In this document: positions 25,388-34,398 of the stretch, in pieces
Position numbering within the stretch: position 1 is the first letter of the stretch
Layout of the letters: each line of letters starts with the position of its first letter
DNA from: Enhygromyxa salina
GTDB lineage: Bacteria; Myxococcota_A; Polyangia; Nannocystales; Nannocystaceae
Assembly (NCBI RefSeq): GCF_002994635.1
Contig: NZ_PVNL01000092.1
Span: 62,001-126,000 of the forward strand
Reading direction: 5' to 3'
DNA: 64,000 nt
Position numbers and translations under genes: made by a program
Notes under the pieces: model-generated
Seen by the model: only the letters and a program-made list of their open reading frames with translations
Database searches by the model: none
Told to the model about the DNA's origin: nothing

Positions 25388-26257
25388 ATGAGCGAAGCGA
25401 CCAACGACAACGGGCCCTGCGCCCCGAACGAGCGGGTCCTGTACCGCGAGCGCTCGGCCTTCCAGGACATCTTGCTGGCCCAGGAGCCGAGCGGGCACAT
25501 CAACCTCACGCTCGACGATGTCTGGCAATTTCGCTCGCAGGACGAGCACGTGTTTCACGAGGTGCTCGCCGACACGCCGATTTTAATGGCGGCGTCGCCG
25601 GCCAAGGTGCTGATCCTCGGCGGCGGCGACGGCCTGGCCCTGCGCAACGTCCTGCGATATCCGGCCGTCCGTCAGGTCACGCTGTGTGAGCTCGATCCGT
25701 GCGTGTTGCACATGACCCGCACGATCCCGGCCATGGTCGAGCTGAGCGAGAACAGCCTGGCCGACCCGCGCGCGCAGATCATCGCCGCCGACGCGCTGAG
25801 CTTCGTCGAGACCGTGGACGCCCGCTACGACGTCGTGATCTGTGACTTTCCGGCCCAGACCAGCCCCGAGCTGTCGCGTCTGTTCGCGCCCGAGTTCTTC
25901 CGCACGCTCGAGGCGATCACCCATGAACACAGCGTGGTGTCGATTCAGGTCAGCCAGGACCCTGCCGGGTTCTGGCCGATCTGCGCCGCCGTCGAGGCCT
26001 CGTTCGAGTGGTTGCACCCCATGCTAGCCAACCTCGACGCTGCGGACGCAGCGGGAGCCGGAGACCCACCGAGCGGCGACGACGACAATTGGGCAGACTT
26101 CGTGGTCGCCAGCCACACGCCCCAGGTCGTCCGCAGCGAGCCCGCCGAGGGCGTGCGATTCCTGACCGGCCCCCGAATTCCCCGCCTGCGCATCAGGAAT
26201 CGCGCGGGCGACCACTTCGAGACCGACGAATACGGGCAGCTGCCCGATTACCGATAG
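25388..26257 (+). CDS. Spermidine synthase-like protein
   Basis: Protein of about 289 residues (ATG 25388, one codon after a GTG). The N-terminal beta domain (RVLYRERSAFQDILLAQE, INLTLDDVWQFRSQDEHVFH) and the Rossmann motif KVLILGGGDGLALRNVLRYP followed by CELDP are typical of polyamine aminopropyltransferases. The catalytic loop reads YDVVICDFPAQTSPELSRLF in place of the common DSTDP form, so the first Asp is kept but the second is not. It may use a different amine or be a related SAM enzyme. The protein extends normally to DEYGQLPDYR. It stands alone between the reductase and helicase genes. Confidence 0.82.
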   Translation: MSEATNDNGPCAPNERVLYRERSAFQDILLAQEPSGHINLTLDDVWQFRSQDEHVFHEVLADTPILMAASPAKVLILGGGDGLALRNVLRYPAVRQVTLCELDPCVLHMTRTIPAMVELSENSLADPRAQIIAADALSFVETVDARYDVVICDFPAQTSPELSRLFAPEFFRTLEAITHEHSVVSIQVSQDPAGFWPICAAVEASFEWLHPMLANLDAADAAGAGDPPSGDDDNWADFVVASHTPQVVRSEPAEGVRFLTGPRIPRLRIRNRAGDHFETDEYGQLPDYR

Positions 26258-26409
26258 ACGCTCGCGCCCCCCACGCAAGCGCGGCTGCGGTCGGGATGGC
26301 GGCTCCGCGTCGATTCGCGGTTTCTCCGCCAGACGCTCGCGCGGACCGACATGCGCGCCCGGTCCATTTGCGTTCGTCCGCGAACGCAGCTAGTAGACGC
26401 CCATTCGTC

Positions 26410-28206
26410 ATGATTGAGGATGAGTCATTCACGGGTGTACCGCCTGCACTCCGCGCTGCGATGGAGCTCAAGGGCTTCACGACCCTGACCGCCGTCCAGC
26501 GAGCGGTCGTGGATCAAGAGGCGGTCGGCAAGAACCTGCGGATCTCGTCTCAGACCGGATCGGGCAAGACCGTGGCGATCGGGATCGCCCTGCACAGCGA
26601 GCTGGCCGACACCGAGCGCGCGCCGGGCAACAGCCCCAGCGCGATCTTGATCACGCCGACCCGCGAGCTCGCCAACCAGGTCCGTGACGAGCTCTCGTGG
26701 CTCTACGCCAACCTCAGCGGCATGCATGTCACGGTCGTCACGGGCGGCACCGACATCGGCCGCGAGCGGCGAGCGCTCGAGCGGCGCCCACGACTGGTCG
26801 TCGGCACGCCCGGCCGGATGCTCGATCACCTGCGCAGCGGGGCGCTCGACTGCAGCGCCGTCAAGCACGTGGTGCTCGACGAGGCTGATCAGATGTTCGA
26901 CATGGGCTTTCGCGACGAGCTCGAGTCGATCATCGAGCAGCTCCCCGCCGAGCGCCTCAGCCACCTGGTCTCGGCCACCTTCCCTCGCCAGGTCCGCACC
27001 TTCGCCGACAATTTTCAGGGCGAGTACCTGCACATTCAGGGCACCAAGCTCGGCGCGGCCAACGAAGACATTCAGCACGTCGCGTTTCGGGTCCGCCCCC
27101 ACGATCGCTACGCGGCCCTGATCAACGAGCTGATCTTGACCCAAGACGAGCGCTGCCTGGTGTTCGTTCGCCGTCGCGCCGACGCGGCCGAGCTGGCGGA
27201 GAACCTCGCGGCCGACGGGTTCTCGGCGCTGCCGCTCAGCGGTGACCTGCCCCAGGCTCAGCGCACCCGCACCCTCAACGCGTTCCGCAACGGCCTGGTC
27301 AAGACCCTCGTCGCGACCGACGTCGCCTCGCGGGGGATCGACGTCGCGGACATCTCGATGGTCGTGCACTACGACCTGCCCGAAGATCCATCGGCGTACA
27401 CCCACCGCAGCGGTCGCACCGGGCGGGCCGGGCAGCAGGGCAGGAGCCTGCTGCTGGTGGCCCCGCAGGCCGAGGGTCGGATCCGGCGGCTGTGGTCGCT
27501 GGCCAAGATCGAGGGCAGCTGGGTCGCGCCCATGACCCCGGCCAAGGTCCGCAAGACCTTGCGCAAGAAGCTCCGCAAGCAGCTACACGACCAGCTCGCC
27601 GCCGACGAGTCACCCAGCGAAGAGCAGCTCGAGTACGCCCAGACCCTGCTCGCGCGCTTCTCCCCGGAGCTCCTGGTCTCGCGCCTGCTCGAGATCGCCG
27701 ACCCGCCGCTCCCGCGCGAGCCGATGGAGGTCGGTGTCGTCGAGCCGCGGGGCCCTCGCTCGGGCTCCGACGCCCGCTCGGACGCCGGTCCCCGCTCGCG
27801 CGGCGGGTCGGGTGCCGGCCCGCGCTCGGGTCCCCGCGCGGCCTACGACGGGCCCTACCAGCGCTACTCGATCAACTGGGGCCACCGCGCTGGCGCGACC
27901 CCGGCCCGGCTGCTCGCGCATATCTGCCGACGCGGGGACATCTCCAGCCAGGCGATCGGCGCGCTCCGGATCGAAGTTCGCAGCAGCACCTTCGAGGTCG
28001 CGCAGAGCGTCGCCACCCAGTTCGAGTCGCGCGCCCGCGTGCCGGACTCACGTGATCCCAACCTCCACATCGAGGCAATGGGGGACAGCGGCGGCGACGG
28101 GGCTCGGCTCGAGCGAGGCAGCGGCGATGGCAAGCGCCCCGCGTTTCGCCCGCGTAGCAACAACCCGCGGAACAACCCGCGGAACAAGGGCCCCCGCAAC
28201 AGCTAG
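26410..28206 (+). CDS. DEAD-box RNA helicase with DbpA-type RNA-binding domain
   Basis: About 598 residues from ATG 26410. All core motifs are present: SQTGSGKT (I), PTRELANQ (Ia), TPGRML (Ib), LDEADQMFDMGF (II), SAT (III), ATDVASRGIDV (V), HRSGRTGRAG (VI). After the core comes an Arg/Gly/Ser-rich spacer (about 440-475). Then a DbpA-like RNA-binding fold follows (YSINWGHRAGATPARLLAHI, ALRIEVRSSTFEVAQSV), and a basic NNPRNNPRNKGPRNS tail. DbpA-type helicases act in 23S rRNA and large-subunit maturation, the likely role here. Codons upstream of 26410 are open but non-coding in character. Confidence 0.93.
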   Translation: MIEDESFTGVPPALRAAMELKGFTTLTAVQRAVVDQEAVGKNLRISSQTGSGKTVAIGIALHSELADTERAPGNSPSAILITPTRELANQVRDELSWLYANLSGMHVTVVTGGTDIGRERRALERRPRLVVGTPGRMLDHLRSGALDCSAVKHVVLDEADQMFDMGFRDELESIIEQLPAERLSHLVSATFPRQVRTFADNFQGEYLHIQGTKLGAANEDIQHVAFRVRPHDRYAALINELILTQDERCLVFVRRRADAAELAENLAADGFSALPLSGDLPQAQRTRTLNAFRNGLVKTLVATDVASRGIDVADISMVVHYDLPEDPSAYTHRSGRTGRAGQQGRSLLLVAPQAEGRIRRLWSLAKIEGSWVAPMTPAKVRKTLRKKLRKQLHDQLAADESPSEEQLEYAQTLLARFSPELLVSRLLEIADPPLPREPMEVGVVEPRGPRSGSDARSDAGPRSRGGSGAGPRSGPRAAYDGPYQRYSINWGHRAGATPARLLAHICRRGDISSQAIGALRIEVRSSTFEVAQSVATQFESRARVPDSRDPNLHIEAMGDSGGDGARLERGSGDGKRPAFRPRSNNPRNNPRNKGPRNS

Positions 28207-28259
28207 CTAAATTTTTTCCGCCCGTCGTGCGGCCCATGGACACGCGAAAATGTGTTCAA

Positions 28260-28471
28260 AGCCCCCTCCCAGGGGGCCACACATGCGGTAGCAAACAGCC
28301 AGCCCGAAGGGAGCGAGCGAAGCGAGTGACCGCGCAGTGCGAAGCCGCCTGTGGGGGTCATATACAGCCCCCTCCCAGGGGGCCACACATGCGGTCGCAA
28401 ACAGCCAGCCCGATGGGAGCGAGCGAAGCGAGTGACCGCGAAGTGTGAAGCCGCCTGTGGGGGTCATATAC
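28260..28471. repeat. Two direct 106-bp repeats with internal hairpins
   Basis: Copies at 28260-28365 and 28366-28471 differ at only a few positions. Each begins AGCCCCCTCCCAGGGGGCC (a C-rich/G-rich hairpin), runs through AGCGAGCGAAGCGAGTGACC and ends GGGGGTCATATAC. They follow the helicase stop and precede the convergent SDR stop, so they may act as a two-way terminator. The intact head-to-tail unit suggests a recent duplication or a mobile palindromic element. Confidence 0.85.
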
Positions 28472-28478
28472 GAGCCGC

Positions 28479-29297
28479 TCAGCCGCCGCTGCGATCTCGG
28501 CGCAGCCGGGCCTTCTGCGCCGCGCCCTTGGCCTTCAGCCTGGGCTTGAGCATGCGCCGCAAGCCAGGCACCAGATACGCCAAGGTCGCGAGCTTGCCGC
28601 CCGAGACCGGAAACTCGCGCTCGACCCGGTGATCGCTCGCGCACGCGACGATCATCTCGGCCACGTCGTCGGCGCTGCAGATCTCCTGCGAGAGCACGAT
28701 GTCATCGACCTCGTCGAGCTCGTCCATGATGAACCCGGTGTCGATCGGCCCGGGGCTGACGACCGACACGCTGACGTTGGTGCCGCGCAGCTCCTCGGCC
28801 ATCGCGTAGCTGAACGCCCGCAGGCCGAACTTGGTGGCCGAGTAGGTGGCCGCGCCGTCGAGGGGGACCTTGCCGGCGAGGCTGGCCACGTTGACGATGA
28901 ACCCGCCCTTGGCCTGCAGGTGGGGCAGGACCATGGCCGAGAGCGCGATCGGGGCCCGCAGGTTGACGTCGACCATCAGCGAGAGCTCGCTGGCTTCGCG
29001 CGTGGCGACCGGCCCGCGAAAGTGGGCGCCCGCGTTGTTGACGAGGCCCTGGATGCCACCAAAGCGCTCGACGGTGGCGCGGATTAGGGCGACCAGCGCG
29101 TCATTATCGGCCACGTCGGCGGCCACGGTCAGCACGCGATCGCTGTCACCGAGTTCCGCGGCGGCCTGCTCGAGCGGCTCGGGACGGCGCGCGACCATGA
29201 CCACATTGGCGCCCTCGCGGTGAAAATACTTGGCCGTAGCTCGGCCGACGCCGAGCGAGGCTCCGGTGATGATGATCGTGCGGGAGCGAAAGCGCAT
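28479..29297 (-). CDS. Short-chain dehydrogenase/reductase (SDR)
   Basis: Classical SDR of 272 residues from ATG 29297. It shows IIITGASLGVGRATA (cofactor loop), LVNNAGAHFRGPV, the strand IVNVASLAGKVPL carrying the catalytic Ser, and YSATKFGLRAF (YxxxK). The YFHREGANVVMVARRPEP segment after the first helix, with Arg residues, suggests NADP preference. The C-terminus is long and basic (KPRLKAKGAAQKARLRRDRS), as in membrane-associated SDRs of lipid metabolism. The substrate is not evident and no operon partner is present. Confidence 0.88.
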   Translation of the reverse strand: MRFRSRTIIITGASLGVGRATAKYFHREGANVVMVARRPEPLEQAAAELGDSDRVLTVAADVADNDALVALIRATVERFGGIQGLVNNAGAHFRGPVATREASELSLMVDVNLRAPIALSAMVLPHLQAKGGFIVNVASLAGKVPLDGAATYSATKFGLRAFSYAMAEELRGTNVSVSVVSPGPIDTGFIMDELDEVDDIVLSQEICSADDVAEMIVACASDHRVEREFPVSGGKLATLAYLVPGLRRMLKPRLKAKGAAQKARLRRDRSGG

Positions 29298-29779
29298 GGG
29301 CCCATGTATGCCGCAGACGAGGGCGCGAGAGAAGCGACAGGACCGCGATTTCCCGTGATTCCACCCATTTGAGCAGGTGTGCTGGTCCAACGGCCACGCC
29401 GTGGGCTCGGCCACGGGTTTGACGCGCTCGTGGCCGAGGGGAGCGGGTCAGCGTCGCGTGACCAGCCATGAAGTATGTTGATTCGTCGCTTTGCGATCTA
29501 AAGATCGATGTGGGACAGCTGGTGTCGCCAATGCTGGCACACAGAGTCAATGTGTTGGCTTTCGGGGCGATCGCGAACGTTGAACTGTCGATGAAGTGAC
29601 CATGGTTAATGATGGGACAATGCTCGAATCGGTCATTGATTTAATCATTTGTGCATGGCAGACCTGAATGAGGGAACCGCGGCATGTGTATCACGTGCTG
29701 GGTGCGGTTCGCTTGGCGGATACTTGCGATCTGCGCAATATGACAATGTGACACCGAGGTCCAATGTTCACATTCAGAT
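29298..29779. other. AT-richer intergenic region upstream of the phosphoesterase
   Basis: About 480 bases between divergent genes with no coding-like frame. Bases 29460-29780 are clearly more AT-rich than the surroundings (e.g. GTCATTGATTTAATCATTTG at 29632) and contain several short AATGA/TCATT inverted pieces. It most likely holds the promoters of both flanking genes. I cannot assign -35/-10 boxes with confidence. Confidence 0.45.
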
Positions 29780-31237
29780 ATGTCACGCAATCCACGCAGT
29801 TCCAGTCTCGTGCTCCCATTCGTTCTCGTTGGTCTCATCTCGTGTGATGATGATGTCGACGACTTGACGCGTGCGTCTCCCGCAGTCTCCGCCGTCGGGT
29901 CTGGCCCCGCTGACGGCCCTACGGCGACCCCAGAGGGCCTGCGGGTCGCGTTCATTGGCGACCAGGGAGACAGCAGCGACACGCTCGAGGTGCTCGATCT
30001 CGTCAAGGAGGAGGGGGCGGACTTCCTGGTGATCGCCGGGGACTTCGACTATGACGACAGCCCCTCGACCTGGGACAACAACAACGTCGACCGGCTCGGC
30101 GCGGACTACCCGATCTTCGCGGTCATCGGTAATCACGATAGTTCCAAGTGGTCGGGCAATAGTGGCTATCAGGCCAAGCTGATCGAGCGCATGCAGAACG
30201 CGATCGACGATGGGGCAACCTGCGAAGGCGAGCCCGGCCGCAACAGCGCGTGCACCTACAAAGGCCTATTCATGGCCATGTCCGGGGTTGGGGTCAAGGA
30301 CGACAAAGGCGAGAGCGCGGATTACCTTCGCGAGCAGCTCGCCGCCAACGACGCGATCTGGTCGGTCTGCGTGTGGCACAGGAACATGACCGACATGCAG
30401 ACCGGCTCCAAGTCCAACGACACCGGCTGGGGCGTGTACCAGGCCTGTCAGGACGAGGCCGGGATCATCATCACCGGTCACGAGCACAGCTACGCGCGGA
30501 CCCTGACCCTGACCGAGGTCGGCAACGAGGAAGCGGCCCACGGCGCGACGGATGACCCAGGGCTCATGCTGGTCGGCCAGGGCAGCACCTTCGTCACCGT
30601 CACCGGTGTCGGCGGTCGGGGACTTCGTGACTTCGACGAGGGCAAGCACGACGACGACACCTGGTGGGCGTCGATCTACACCTCCAACGTGTACGTGAAG
30701 AACGAGGAGAACATGGGCGACTTCACCCCCGAGTCTGGCGGCGTGTTGTTCATCGACTTCAACGTCGACGGGGATCCCTACAAGGCCCACGGGTACTTCA
30801 AGACGATCGCGGGCGAGATCGTCGACGAGTACGACATCATCCGCGAGGGCGGCAGCGGTGGTGGTGACGGGGATGGGGACGGCGGTGACAGCGGCAGCGG
30901 AGATGGGGACGGCGGTGGCGAGAGCGCTGGCACGAGTGACGGCGGCACGACCGGCGGTGGCGACGGCGGCACGACCACCAGCGGCGAGGGTGGCGGGACC
31001 ACCAGCGCGGGCCAGGAGGGTGGTCAGGAGGGTGGTCAGGAGGCTGGGGACGACGGGACCGGGGGCAGCGGCGAGAGCTCCACGGGAGATTGGGGCGGCT
31101 TTCCGTTTGGAGACGAGGACGCCGGCTGCAGCTGCCGGACCACGCCGAGCCGCCCGCTGCCGGGCGCGCTGGGTCTGCTGGCCCTGCTGTGTCTGGGTCG
31201 GGGCGTGGGTCGGGGGCGGCGTCGCGCGGCTCGTTGA
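29780..31237 (+). CDS. Secreted calcineurin-like phosphoesterase with lipobox and MYXO-CTERM-like tail
   Basis: Protein of 485 residues. A signal peptide ends in a lipobox (VLVGLISC, Cys 22). The metallophosphoesterase domain (about 50-330) shows AFIGDQGDS, VIAGDFDYD, AVIGNHDSSKW, VWHRNM and ITGHEHSYARTL, covering all metal motifs. A Gly/Ser/Thr linker rich in GDGD follows (about 355-445). The tail is CSCRTTPSRPLPGALGLLAL, then a hydrophobic stretch and GRGRRRAAR, which matches the MYXO-CTERM sorting layout. Having both a lipobox and a C-terminal sorting tail is unusual. It is probably a cell-surface phosphatase or nuclease. Confidence 0.9.
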   Translation: MSRNPRSSSLVLPFVLVGLISCDDDVDDLTRASPAVSAVGSGPADGPTATPEGLRVAFIGDQGDSSDTLEVLDLVKEEGADFLVIAGDFDYDDSPSTWDNNNVDRLGADYPIFAVIGNHDSSKWSGNSGYQAKLIERMQNAIDDGATCEGEPGRNSACTYKGLFMAMSGVGVKDDKGESADYLREQLAANDAIWSVCVWHRNMTDMQTGSKSNDTGWGVYQACQDEAGIIITGHEHSYARTLTLTEVGNEEAAHGATDDPGLMLVGQGSTFVTVTGVGGRGLRDFDEGKHDDDTWWASIYTSNVYVKNEENMGDFTPESGGVLFIDFNVDGDPYKAHGYFKTIAGEIVDEYDIIREGGSGGGDGDGDGGDSGSGDGDGGGESAGTSDGGTTGGGDGGTTTSGEGGGTTSAGQEGGQEGGQEAGDDGTGGSGESSTGDWGGFPFGDEDAGCSCRTTPSRPLPGALGLLALLCLGRGVGRGRRRAAR

Positions 31238-31250
31238 GCAGCGTCCAGCG

Positions 31251-32183
31251 TCAGCGCCCAAGCAACTCGAGCAGCACGTCAGGGAAGTCGGTGATGATGC
31301 CGTCGACGCCCAGGTCGATCAGCGTCTGCATGCGCTCGGGCTCGTTCACGGTCCACGGGATCGCGAGCATGCCCAGCGCGTGCACCTTGGCGAGCAGCTC
31401 GGCGCTGAGCAGCTCGTGGGTCGGCGACCAGATCTGGGCGTAGTCCCGAGCCGCGGTGATCGCCGCGAGGTCGCCCTGCTTGTCGAGGATCGCCGCGCGG
31501 AACTCGAGCTGATCGTCGTAGTGTTCCCGGGCGTGACGCAGGGCCGACCACTCGAAGCTCTGCAAGGTCAGCCGCCCGGCGAGGCAGCCCCCGCACTCGC
31601 GTTGGTACGCCATGATCGCGGTGACGTAGACGTCGGCGTCAGCTGGCGTCGGGCGCTTGAGCTCGAGGTTGAGCTGGACCGTGGGATCGAGCGCGAGCAA
31701 CAGCTCGAGCGGGGGCGGGGCCTGGATCCCCTCGAGCTCGGGGTGACAGTCCCACTGCGCGACCTCGCTCGCGCGCAGCTGCGAGATCAACGACGTATGA
31801 ATGACCGGCTGACCCGTCCACGCGCAGCCGGTCTCGCGCAGGTCGTCGTCGTGGCCCATGACCACCTGGTTGTCGACGGTGATCTGCATGTCGGCCTCGA
31901 TCGTGTCGACCCCCAGGGCCAGCGCGGAGCGGTACGAGGGCATCGTGTTGCCGGGCGGGACGTTGCCGCGGTCGCCTCGGTGACCCTGGACGTCGAGCGG
32001 TCGCGCGGCAGCGGCAGGTGGCGGCGAGGCTGGCGGCGAGGCCGGTGGTGTGGCGGCGGCCGTCGGCTCGTGCCCGGGACCGGCCCGACACCCTGCGACG
32101 GTGACAGGGACGGCGACCGCGACGGCGAGGGAGACCGCGAGGATCAGCTGAAAGTTCGACATCGAGTGACCAAGCGCGCTCAT
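31251..32183 (-). CDS. Glycerophosphodiester phosphodiesterase lipoprotein
   Basis: About 310 residues from ATG 32183 (ATG 32162 gives an equally good signal peptide). The hydrophobic AVSLAVAVAVPVTVAGC ends in a lipobox, followed by an Ala/Pro/Thr spacer. The GDPD domain begins VQGHRGDRG (catalytic HRG) and continues GVDTIEADMQITVDNQVVMG then HDDDL, LELKRP, and ends NEPERMQTLIDLGVDGIITD. These are the metal and catalytic residues of glycerophosphodiesterases. It would cleave phospholipid-derived glycerophosphodiesters outside the inner membrane. It ends 13 bases from the convergent phosphoesterase stop. Confidence 0.9.
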   Translation of the reverse strand: MSALGHSMSNFQLILAVSLAVAVAVPVTVAGCRAGPGHEPTAAATPPASPPASPPPAAAARPLDVQGHRGDRGNVPPGNTMPSYRSALALGVDTIEADMQITVDNQVVMGHDDDLRETGCAWTGQPVIHTSLISQLRASEVAQWDCHPELEGIQAPPPLELLLALDPTVQLNLELKRPTPADADVYVTAIMAYQRECGGCLAGRLTLQSFEWSALRHAREHYDDQLEFRAAILDKQGDLAAITAARDYAQIWSPTHELLSAELLAKVHALGMLAIPWTVNEPERMQTLIDLGVDGIITDFPDVLLELLGR

Positions 32184-32268
32184 GGTGGATGGGGAGATCG
32201 AGTCGCCGACGTGCATCCCCGCGCGATGGTAGCCGCTGCGCTCGGTCGAGGTCACGCCGCGTGTGGCC

Positions 32269-32685
32269 TCACTCGATCTCGAGCGTGACCTCGTGCGGCC
32301 CAGCCCAGTGCTCGTCGAGCCGGCCGAGCTGCAGCGCGGTCCGAAGCAGCGCCTCGCGGCTGCCGACCCCGACTTTCGCGAACACGTTGTGCACGTGCCA
32401 CTTCACCGTCGCCCGCGTGATGTCGAGGCGCTGGGCCAAGAGCCGATTGTCGAGCCCATCGAGCACGCCCGCGAGCACCTCGGACTCGCGGCTGGTGAGG
32501 TGGTGGCGGTGCGTGAGCCGATCCACGGCCCACTCGAGCCGCGCGCTGCCGTGGCCTTCGTCGAGCTGGCGGATCACCTCGAACCCAAGCGCCTCGAGCA
32601 CGGCGCTGATGCGGCTCGCGTCGTCGTCGGTGACGACGTGGATGTGGACTTCGGGCTTGCGGGGTGCTGGCGTGGCTGCGTTCAC
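32269..32685 (-). CDS. LuxR-type helix-turn-helix regulator
   Basis: Protein of 138 residues. The C-terminal half is a GerE/LuxR DNA-binding domain: LTSRESEVLAGVLDGLDNRL, AQRLDITRATVKWHVHNVFAK, VGVGSREALLRTAL. The N-terminal half (VHIHVVTDDDASRISAVLEA) is too short for a receiver domain and may be a truncated sensor or dimerisation piece. Immediate neighbours give no clear target. A stand-alone regulator of this size is common in myxobacteria. Confidence 0.85.
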   Translation of the reverse strand: MNAATPAPRKPEVHIHVVTDDDASRISAVLEALGFEVIRQLDEGHGSARLEWAVDRLTHRHHLTSRESEVLAGVLDGLDNRLLAQRLDITRATVKWHVHNVFAKVGVGSREALLRTALQLGRLDEHWAGPHEVTLEIE

Positions 32686-32774
32686 GATCCCACGTTGGAG
32701 CGGGCGCGCCTGACCGTAAGGGACGCGAGCGCCACCGCGGCGTCGCGTGACGAACCGTTACGGTGGCCGCTGGC

Positions 32775-33410
32775 TCAGCGGGCGAACTCGACGGTGGCGA
32801 ACCAGCGCTCGATCTCGGCCTCGTGGGCGGCCCACAGCTCGGGGGCGCCCTCGGCCGAGATCGCGACCAGCCGATCGCCGATCACCGCCAGCCGCTCGCG
32901 CTTGCGGATCGAACCCAGGCGGTCGTGCTCGGCGACGAGCTCCGCCTCCCAACCCGGGGCGCCGGCCACGGTCGCGGCGTGGTCGCTCAGGTACTCGACG
33001 CGAGCGAAGAACGCCTCGTTCTCGGCCCGGTACAGCGACATCAACACGGTCTGCGCGTCGGTCCGCTGCTGGGGCGGCTGGCGGCTGGTCTTGGCCGAGA
33101 GAAACAGGAACTCGCGCGGATCCTCGCGGCGGCAGCGAAGCGCGACGGCGGACGCCTGGTCCTCGCCGTGTTGCTCCTCGAGGCACTCCCAGCCCGGCTG
33201 CTCGGGGATCGCGACCGAGGCGCGGCCCTGCGCGGCGACCAGCCGGCCGGGCGCTGGCTGCAGCGGCTCGAACGCCTTGGCGGGCGCGGGCGCGGGCGCG
33301 GACTCGACCGGCGCTGGCTGGCGCTCACAGCCGGCCATGACCAGGTTGCCCGGCATGACCACCATGACCAGCACGGCGAGCCTGGCCAGCGCGGGCGCGC
33401 TCAGCTCCAA
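32775..33410 (-). CDS. Hypothetical lipoprotein overlapping argF
   Basis: About 211 residues if started at TTG 33410, which overlaps the end of argF by 10 bases and gives signal MELSAPALARLAVLVMVVMP then GNLVMAGC (lipobox); GTG 33374 and ATG 33365 give shorter, uncharged signals. The mature part has an Ala/Pro spacer and a folded region (VAIPEQPGWECLEEQHGEDQ, CRREDPREFLFLSAKTSR, FARVEYLSDHAATVAG, AAHEAEIERWFATVEF). The Trp/Cys pattern suggests a small envelope domain similar to DUF1795/PsbP-like folds; this is weak. The overlap with argF suggests co-transcription rather than a shared role. Confidence 0.65.
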   Translation of the reverse strand: MELSAPALARLAVLVMVVMPGNLVMAGCERQPAPVESAPAPAPAKAFEPLQPAPGRLVAAQGRASVAIPEQPGWECLEEQHGEDQASAVALRCRREDPREFLFLSAKTSRQPPQQRTDAQTVLMSLYRAENEAFFARVEYLSDHAATVAGAPGWEAELVAEHDRLGSIRKRERLAVIGDRLVAISAEGAPELWAAHEAEIERWFATVEFAR

Positions 33411-34339
33411 GGGCGGGCCCCGAGCAGCAGCATCAAGAGCGCCTTTTGGGCGTGCAGGCGGTTCTCGGCCTGGTCGAACACGACCGACTGCGGCCCATCC
33501 ATGACCTCGTCGGTGACCTCCTCGCCGCGGTGCGCGGGCAGACAGTGCATGAAGATCGCCTGCTTGCCGGCCCGGGTCATGAGCGCCTCGTCGACCTCGA
33601 AGTCGGCGAGCAGCTGCAGCAGGCGGGCGGCCTCGTCCTCTTCGCCCATGCTCACCCAGGTGTCCGAGTAGATCACGTCGGCGCCGACGACCGCGGCATG
33701 GGGGTCGTGCGAGAGCTCGATCTTGGTCCCGGCCGCGGCCGCGTCGGCGCGGGCCTGGTCGAGCACGAACGCGTTGGGCGGCAGCGACCGCGGACAGCAG
33801 CAGACCACGTCCATGCCCGCGCGCGGGCCAGCCAGCATCAGCGAGTGCGCGACGTTGTTGCCCGCGCCGACCCAGACCAGGCGCTTGCCCTTGGTGGTGC
33901 CGTGGTGCTCGCGGATCGTCTGCAGGTCCGCGAGCGCCTGACACGGGTGATACATGTCCGTCAGCGCATTGATGATCGGGATCGAGCCGTGCTCGGCCAG
34001 GCCGTCGACGTGGTCCTGGCCGAAGGTGCGGATCACGATGGCGTGGACGTAGCGCGAGAGCACCTTGGCGGTGTCGTGGATGGTCTCGCCGCGGCCCATC
34101 TGCATGCCCGAGCCGCCGCTGGTGCTGAGCGCGAGCGACTGCGCGCCGAGCTGCGAGATGCCGACCTCGAACGAAATGCGGGTGCGGGTCGACTGCTTGG
34201 CGAAGATCATGGCGATCGATTTGCCGGACAGCGCGGTCGCGCAGCTGCTGGGGTCGGCCTTGATCTCGACGGCGAGATCGACGACGCGCATGGTGTCTGC
34301 GGGGCTGAGATCGAGGAGGCTTCGGAGGTGACGAGTCAT
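33401..34339 (-). CDS. argF: Ornithine carbamoyltransferase
   Basis: Protein of 312 residues, full length. Carbamoyl-phosphate site SKQ/STRTR is seen as AKQSTRTRISFEVG; the ornithine and transition-state motifs are DMYHPCQALADL and FMHCLPAHRGEEV. It interconverts ornithine plus carbamoyl phosphate with citrulline. It is divergent from arginine deiminase and carbamate kinase with only 59 bases between. It may therefore work in the catabolic direction as ArcB, although the sequence looks like an ordinary ArgF. Both names fit and context favours dual use. Confidence 0.96.
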   Translation of the reverse strand: MTRHLRSLLDLSPADTMRVVDLAVEIKADPSSCATALSGKSIAMIFAKQSTRTRISFEVGISQLGAQSLALSTSGGSGMQMGRGETIHDTAKVLSRYVHAIVIRTFGQDHVDGLAEHGSIPIINALTDMYHPCQALADLQTIREHHGTTKGKRLVWVGAGNNVAHSLMLAGPRAGMDVVCCCPRSLPPNAFVLDQARADAAAAGTKIELSHDPHAAVVGADVIYSDTWVSMGEEDEAARLLQLLADFEVDEALMTRAGKQAIFMHCLPAHRGEEVTDEVMDGPQSVVFDQAENRLHAQKALLMLLLGARPWS

Positions 34340-34398
34340 GGGCGGTGGATTCTAACCTGGGCTTGACAGCGCGGTCGCCACCAACGCAACGTGAATCG

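Noticed and set aside
28260..28471. Possible attachment or integration site pair
   Set aside because: The copies are head-to-tail with no element or integrase between them, so duplication or termination is simpler.
34363..34398. TTGACA at 34363 as a promoter for arcA
   Set aside because: No matching -10 box lies 16-18 bases downstream, and it is only 30 bases from the start codon; such hexamers occur by chance.
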